Origin: CAYRWR01 sp964537555
Lineage (GTDB): Bacteria; Spirochaetota; Brevinematia; Brevinematales; CAYRWR01
Reading direction: 5' to 3'
Length of the DNA: 9,947 bases
Assembly (NCBI GenBank): GCA_964537555.1
Contig: CAZIAD010000078.1
Coordinates: forward strand, 1-9,947
The first letter of the stretch is position 1. The number at the start of each line of letters is the position of its first letter. Below are positions 6,547-9,947 of the stretch, in pieces. The position numbers were made by a program, and so were the translations under genes. The notes under the pieces are model-generated. The model ran no database searches. It saw only the letters and a program-made list of their open reading frames with translations, and had not been told where the DNA came from.

Positions 6547-7782
6547 CTAACTCCAATCATAAGTGCGGTAAAAGTCTTTCACCTCTTTGAGGTAAAGTAA
6601 GCCTTTACCTTCATAATGCTCTTTAAACCAGTTATCTGCAATACTCAGATCGGGTACAAAGTTGGGATTTTCAATGTAAGATTCTCTGACATTTTCAATC
6701 TCTTCATACTGCTTCACAGATACCTGTTTGCGGCTATCCAGAGCTTTGTCTATGTTCATAGCGCCTACCACTTTCTTGGCATTTTCCATTACCAGTGAAG
6801 AGTAAAACTCTCCGATACATCCGGAACCATAGGAAAACATACCAATACGGTCTCCCGCTTTGAGGTCATTCACGGTATTGATAATACCACACAGTCCTAC
6901 AAAATTAGATGCTCCATAAGTAGAACCGACCCGTTTGGCGTAGGTGAGGGCAGGCAACACTTTCTTTTCAAAATGTTCCTGTATCTCGGATTTCTTACGG
7001 AATCCGCTCAGTTTACACACCACTCTGTGCCCTAATAAGGCCATTCCAGGGAAAGGCATATGGTAGATGTTGTTTTTAAAATAGGTATCTATGTCCAGTT
7101 CTTCCACATTCAATGCTTTTAAATAATCTGTGTATGCCCCTTCGACTGCATCCTGATAGCTATACAGGCTGACTTCATTGTTACCCATTTCAGCATGGGC
7201 ACTGGGGCGGAATGTGTCATAGACATCAGTAGTCCAGGTACCTTTCTTTTCCAGTTCGAATTCTACAACCTGAGGATTGTCGCTTACCAGTATAGCAGCA
7301 GCAGATCCGCCCAGTACAAATTCATGATCTTTATCGAAATGTTTTCTGGAATAATCAGCTGCGATTACCAGGGCTTTTTTGCCTTTATTAAGTCCGGATG
7401 CGATCCAGTTAATGGCAGTATCCAGAGCAGCCACGCCACTGTAACAGGCATGTTTTGTTTCAAAACTGCGGCAGTTATGAGGCAGGCCCAGGGCTCCATG
7501 CAGATTAGTAGAGATAGGCTTACCGAAATCCACTGACCCTTCTGTACCTACTATGATCATTCCTATACTGTCGATGTCTTCCTGGGTCAGCATAGGCCGG
7601 GCTGCATTGGCTCCCATGGTCACGGTATCCTCATAGGGAGGATTCAGCGAACGTGTGTCTATATGAAAGTCTTTTAATACACGTTCCGGGTCTCTTCCTC
7701 TGGCTACCGCCAGATCAGTCTGGGACAGGCACATTGAGCTTCCGTAGATATTGATCTTTTCTATTCCAACACGTCTTGCCAT
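6547..7782 (-). CDS. HMG-CoA synthase-like enzyme of beta-branching (PksG-like)
   Basis: This enzyme would add an acetyl unit, delivered as a thioester, to the beta-keto group of an ACP-bound chain, making an HMG-type intermediate. All three catalytic residues of the family are present: Glu81 in VGTEGSVDFGK, the acyl-accepting Cys113 in ETKHACYSG and His241 in YHMPFPGM. Other shared segments are PYEDTVTMGANAARP, YSYQDAVEGAYTDYL, AKRVGSTYGAS and GMFSYGSGCIGEFYS. The overall pattern matches PksG, CurD and MupH more closely than mevalonate-pathway synthases. The start at 7782 gives 411 residues, the normal length, beginning MARRVGIEKIN, with GGAGG 9 nt upstream. A longer frame to 7869 would run 65 nt into the ketoreductase gene and add 29 residues unlike the family. 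The ketoreductase stop lies 22 nt upstream and ECH1 starts 2 nt downstream. Confidence 0.93.
   Translation of the reverse strand: MARRVGIEKINIYGSSMCLSQTDLAVARGRDPERVLKDFHIDTRSLNPPYEDTVTMGANAARPMLTQEDIDSIGMIIVGTEGSVDFGKPISTNLHGALGLPHNCRSFETKHACYSGVAALDTAINWIASGLNKGKKALVIAADYSRKHFDKDHEFVLGGSAAAILVSDNPQVVEFELEKKGTWTTDVYDTFRPSAHAEMGNNEVSLYSYQDAVEGAYTDYLKALNVEELDIDTYFKNNIYHMPFPGMALLGHRVVCKLSGFRKKSEIQEHFEKKVLPALTYAKRVGSTYGASNFVGLCGIINTVNDLKAGDRIGMFSYGSGCIGEFYSSLVMENAKKVVGAMNIDKALDSRKQVSVKQYEEIENVRESYIENPNFVPDLSIADNWFKEHYEGKGLLYLKEVKDFYRTYDWS
6551..6554 (-). promoter_or_regulatory. Shine-Dalgarno that fixes the TTG start of ECH1
   Basis: GGAG on the minus strand lies within the last codons of the HMG synthase gene, 6 nt before TTG at 6544-6542. 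The HMGS stop TAG (6549-6547) falls between them. The layout suggests that ribosomes ending on HMGS reinitiate at a weak TTG codon, which would hold ECH1 below or equal to HMGS expression. Confidence 0.6.
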
Positions 7783-7804
7783 TCTAAATAACCTCCAAAA
7801 ATAC

Positions 7805-8545
7805 TTAAGGTGCGTAAGTGAGTCCGCCGGAAACCCTGAGGACTTCACCATTAATAAATGCACCTTCATCAGAACTTAAAAAATAAACTGCATTCGCGAT
7901 ATCTTCACCAGAGCCTGCTTTTTTCATGGGACAATGCTGCATCCAGAATTTATGTAAATGTTCTGCCATATTATCATTGGTCATATCGGTGGGTACATAG
8001 CCTACGGTCACTACATTGGAAGTGATGCCTTTCTGTCCATATTCCTTACCCAAAGTCTGGGACATACCGATCAATCCGGCCTTGGCGGCAGAATAATTTA
8101 CCTGCCCGGAACAACCATGCTGTGCCAGAGAAGAGATATTGATGATCCTTCCTTTGCGATTGGAGATGAAGTGCATCAAAAAGGTACGGGCCATATAAAA
8201 AGGGCCGGTAAGGTCAGTCGCTATAACTTCATCCCATTCTTCATTACTCATCAGTGCAGCTGCATTGTTTTTAACTACAGCGGCATTATTGACGAGAGCG
8301 GTAATATCGTCAAAGTCCATTATGGCCTGATCCACTACTTTTTCTACCTGAGCGGAGTCTTTGACATCGAGCTGATAGGCTTTTACTAGGGCTTTGGAGT
8401 CAATATCTGCGCACAGCTGGATGGTCTCATCGGCCATAGCTTTATTACCTACATAGGTAAAGGCGACGCCCCAGCCCTGTGTCACAAATTTCAACACAAT
8501 GTCCCGGCCTATACCCCGGGAACCACCTGTAACAAATGCATTCAT
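7805..8545 (-). CDS. FabG-type 3-oxoacyl-ACP reductase
   Basis: This SDR of 246 residues reduces the beta-keto group of an acyl-ACP to the (R)-hydroxy form using NADPH. Visible are the cofactor loop TGGSRGIG (6-13), NNAA (86-89), the catalytic Ser138 in INISS, and Tyr151 and Lys155 in NYSAAKAG with classic Tyr-x3-Lys spacing. The C-terminal SSDEGAFINGEVLRVSGG is typical of FabG. A GAGGA Shine-Dalgarno, 7 nt before the ATG, overlaps the stop of the upstream ketosynthase and the gap between the two genes is only 3 nt, so they are coupled. Together they form an elongation-reduction pair. Competition between this reductase and the HMG synthase for the same beta-keto intermediate would decide whether a position becomes reduced or methyl-branched; that point is inference. 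Confidence 0.93.
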   Translation of the reverse strand: MNAFVTGGSRGIGRDIVLKFVTQGWGVAFTYVGNKAMADETIQLCADIDSKALVKAYQLDVKDSAQVEKVVDQAIMDFDDITALVNNAAVVKNNAAALMSNEEWDEVIATDLTGPFYMARTFLMHFISNRKGRIINISSLAQHGCSGQVNYSAAKAGLIGMSQTLGKEYGQKGITSNVVTVGYVPTDMTNDNMAEHLHKFWMQHCPMKKAGSGEDIANAVYFLSSDEGAFINGEVLRVSGGLTYAP

Positions 8546-8548
8546 GAT

Positions 8549-9838
8549 CTATTCCTCGTATTTTTTAATGAGGGAGCAACAGTTTAAACCGCCAAATCCG
8601 AAGGAGTTCTTCAGGAAAATGTTAATATTCATGTCTACCGGGCCATTGGCACAGACATCGAGATCTACTTCCTCGGCCAGTTCATCAATGTTAGTAGTGG
8701 CATGCAGCTTACTATGCTGCATCTGCAGTACGGCGGCCACAGTCTCTACCAGGGGAGCAGCCCAACAGGTATGGCCCAACATAGATTTCGGGGCATTGAG
8801 TTTTAATTTATAAGCATGATCAGCAAAGGTGCGTTTAATGGCATTTAATTCTTTTATATCTCCGGCAGGAGTACCGGTGGCATGGCAGGATACGAAATCC
8901 ACTTCTTCTTTTTTAGTATTGGTCATTTTAAGGAGTTTTGTCATCAGGTGATACTGAGCATCTTCTGATGGGGCCGGTAAGTGATTGGCATTTGAGTTCG
9001 CAGTCACTCCCAGAACTTCGGCATAGATCTTCGCTCCCCGGGCTTTGGCATGTTCCAGGTCTTCCAGGATGAGGGTGGCGGCACCATGAGAAGGGACAAA
9101 TCCACATCTGTCTTTGTCAAAGGGGCGGGAGGCATGCTCCGGGTCATCCTGATATTCCGGTTTGGTCACCAGAGCTGACAGATAGGCCATGGCATGGATG
9201 TCAGATTCATTCATATCCCAGATAGGGCCGGATATTACAGATACATCACACTCTCCGGTCATGATATCTCTGAAACCATCTCTCATAGCTATATTACCGC
9301 TGGCACAGGCAGCTCCCAGTGTATAGGCAGCACCCTGTACTTCCAGTACTTCGGATATGGTTCCGGGGATATTGGGGTCGAGAGCTTCTATTCCATAAAG
9401 AGGATCTATATATTCTTTTTCTTCATCATATTGATGGATCTGGTCAAAGATATACTTGCTGGAAATATTATGCCCTCCCACCATGACAGAAACCCGGAAA
9501 GGGTCAATGGCAATATCATACAGGCCTGCATCCAGATAAGCATTGAGGGCAGTGATGACCCCGCTTTTGTTGGAAAAAGTCATAGTACGGAAAAGTTTTC
9601 TCAGCTTCTTATGGCGCTCATCACTGACTTTAGTCTTCAGTGCATCCAGTGCAGCCTGGAAATCATAATCACCCAGATCTCCTCCGATCTGACATTCCAG
9701 GTCCTGAACATTGACTGAAGTCCATTTTTTTATACCGGATTTACCGGCAATAAGATTGTTATAAAAATCTTCGAGGTTATCACCCAGGGGATTGATAGTA
9801 GCCATTCCTGTGATCACAACGCGTCTGTTCTGGCTCAT
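8549..9838 (-). CDS. Divergent beta-ketoacyl-ACP synthase, first gene of the operon
   Basis: This discrete ketosynthase of 429 residues would elongate the ACP-bound chain or make the acetyl donor. The nucleophile Cys178 is present in LGAACASGN, with His319 in CHATGTPAGD and Lys351/His356 in KSMLGHT. Two normally glycine-rich spots differ from FabF. FVLSEGAG becomes FVPSHGAA (247-254), and the segment after the second histidine reads HTCWAAPLVE instead of HMVGAAGGTE. From memory, similar HTCWxAP forms occur in stand-alone ketosynthases of beta-branching cassettes, but those usually have Ser in place of the nucleophilic Cys. The start at 9838 is chosen because GGGAGGGAA lies 7 nt upstream; an ATG at 9856 would place this Shine-Dalgarno inside the gene. 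It has a sigma70-type promoter at 9896-9924. Confidence 0.9.
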   Translation of the reverse strand: MSQNRRVVITGMATINPLGDNLEDFYNNLIAGKSGIKKWTSVNVQDLECQIGGDLGDYDFQAALDALKTKVSDERHKKLRKLFRTMTFSNKSGVITALNAYLDAGLYDIAIDPFRVSVMVGGHNISSKYIFDQIHQYDEEKEYIDPLYGIEALDPNIPGTISEVLEVQGAAYTLGAACASGNIAMRDGFRDIMTGECDVSVISGPIWDMNESDIHAMAYLSALVTKPEYQDDPEHASRPFDKDRCGFVPSHGAATLILEDLEHAKARGAKIYAEVLGVTANSNANHLPAPSEDAQYHLMTKLLKMTNTKKEEVDFVSCHATGTPAGDIKELNAIKRTFADHAYKLKLNAPKSMLGHTCWAAPLVETVAAVLQMQHSKLHATTNIDELAEEVDLDVCANGPVDMNINIFLKNSFGFGGLNCCSLIKKYEE

Positions 9839-9879
9839 ATTTGAGTTCCCTCCCATTCTATATACTTTACCCTACAGTA

Positions 9880-9890
9880 ACTATTATAGT
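9880..9890. promoter_or_regulatory. Small palindrome at the predicted transcription start
   Basis: ACTAT-T-ATAGT is an 11-bp palindrome lying where the promoter above would start transcription. It contains TATAAT on the minus strand (9888-9883), which could instead be the -10 box of a second promoter, although no good -35 box is found 17 bp upstream of it. Copies of CAGTAA at 9875-9880 and 9906-9911 (31 bp apart) lie on either side. A regulator site is possible but unproven. Confidence 0.3.
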
Positions 9891-9895
9891 AGATT

Positions 9896-9924
9896 ATTCT
9901 AAAGTCAGTAATGCTTTATGTCAA
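9896..9924 (-). promoter_or_regulatory. Sigma70-type promoter of the biosynthetic operon
   Basis: On the minus strand TTGACA (9924-9919) is followed by a 17-bp spacer and TAGAAT (9901-9896). This is a consensus -35 box, ideal spacing and a 5/6 match to the -10 box. Transcription would start near 9889, leaving a leader of about 50 nt before the ATG at 9838. No other promoter of this quality was seen before the end of the operon, so it probably drives all nine coupled genes. Confidence 0.75.
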
Positions 9925-9947
9925 ATTATTCCAGATGTCAGAGCTTT

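Noticed and set aside
6547..7782. Mevalonate-pathway HMG-CoA synthase
   Set aside because: The catalytic residues are shared, but the segment pattern is PksG-like and it is followed by ECH1 and ECH2, with no HMG-CoA reductase or mevalonate kinases nearby.
7783..7869. Longer N terminus of the HMG synthase beginning at an ATG at 7869
   Set aside because: It would run 65 nt into the ketoreductase gene and add 29 residues unlike any HMG synthase. The ATG at 7782 has GGAGG 9 nt upstream and gives the family N terminus.
7958..8389. 143-codon open frame on the + strand
   Set aside because: It lies fully antisense to the ketoreductase gene and shows no recognisable motif, so it is a shadow of a real gene.
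9194..9718. 174-codon open frame on the + strand
   Set aside because: It is antisense to the operon ketosynthase, whose catalytic residues and codons are intact, and has no family features.
9839..9856. Start of the operon ketosynthase at the ATG at 9856
   Set aside because: The strong GGGAGGGAA motif lies inside this extension and is correctly placed for the ATG at 9838, which also gives the usual short N terminus before RRVVITGM.
9883..9888. TATAAT as a second operon promoter
   Set aside because: The hexamer is perfect, but the sequence 17 bp upstream (TTACTG) is a poor -35 box and there is no TG extension. The promoter at 9896-9924 is much better.

Overview
The window holds a compact biosynthetic operon from a bacterium with strong Shine-Dalgarno use and moderate GC (mid-40s percent by eye). 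The lineage cannot be fixed from the sequence. The discrete ACP-dependent enzymes suggest a Gram-negative, possibly spirochaete-like or other anaerobic bacterium, and this is only a guess. There are no mobile elements, tRNAs, rRNAs or CRISPR arrays.

Layout: a lone FabF-type ketosynthase (KS) lies on the + strand at the left edge (9-1289) and converges on everything else. A 10-bp-stem terminator separates it from the minus-strand genes. The minus strand, read right to left, starts with a sigma70-type promoter (9896-9924). It then carries KS, FabG-type ketoreductase, HMG-CoA-synthase-like enzyme (HMGS), ECH1 dehydratase, ECH2 decarboxylase, FabL/FabI-type enoyl reductase, acyl carrier protein (ACP), alpha-oxoamine synthase (AOS), FabZ/FabA-type dehydratase and phosphopantetheinyl transferase. 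The first nine genes are separated by at most 22 nt or overlap by 1-8 nt, so they are almost certainly one transcript. The last gene follows after 55 nt that contain a perfect 12-bp hairpin.

How the genes fit together: HMGS, ECH1, ECH2 and a free ACP are the core of the beta-branching (HMG-synthase) cassette known from trans-AT polyketide pathways such as pksG/H/I with acpK in Bacillus. Here no modular polyketide synthase is visible. The cassette is instead embedded in a complete discrete (type II, fatty-acid-like) cycle of KS, ketoreductase, dehydratase and enoyl reductase. A PLP-dependent alpha-oxoamine synthase lies directly after the ACP. The simplest reading is that an ACP-bound acyl chain gains one or more beta-methyl branches (or an isovaleryl-type starter), is extended and reduced, and is released by decarboxylative condensation with an amino acid. 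This would give a branched alpha-amino ketone or sphingoid-like product. The phosphopantetheinyl transferase would activate the ACP. Enzyme families are clear from motifs; the assembled pathway and product are inference.

No stretch longer than 300 bases lacks a gene. The only non-coding parts are the convergent terminator, the leader of the transferase gene and about 109 bases of promoter region at the right end. No malonyl transferase, thioesterase, transporter or regulator is visible; these may lie outside the window.
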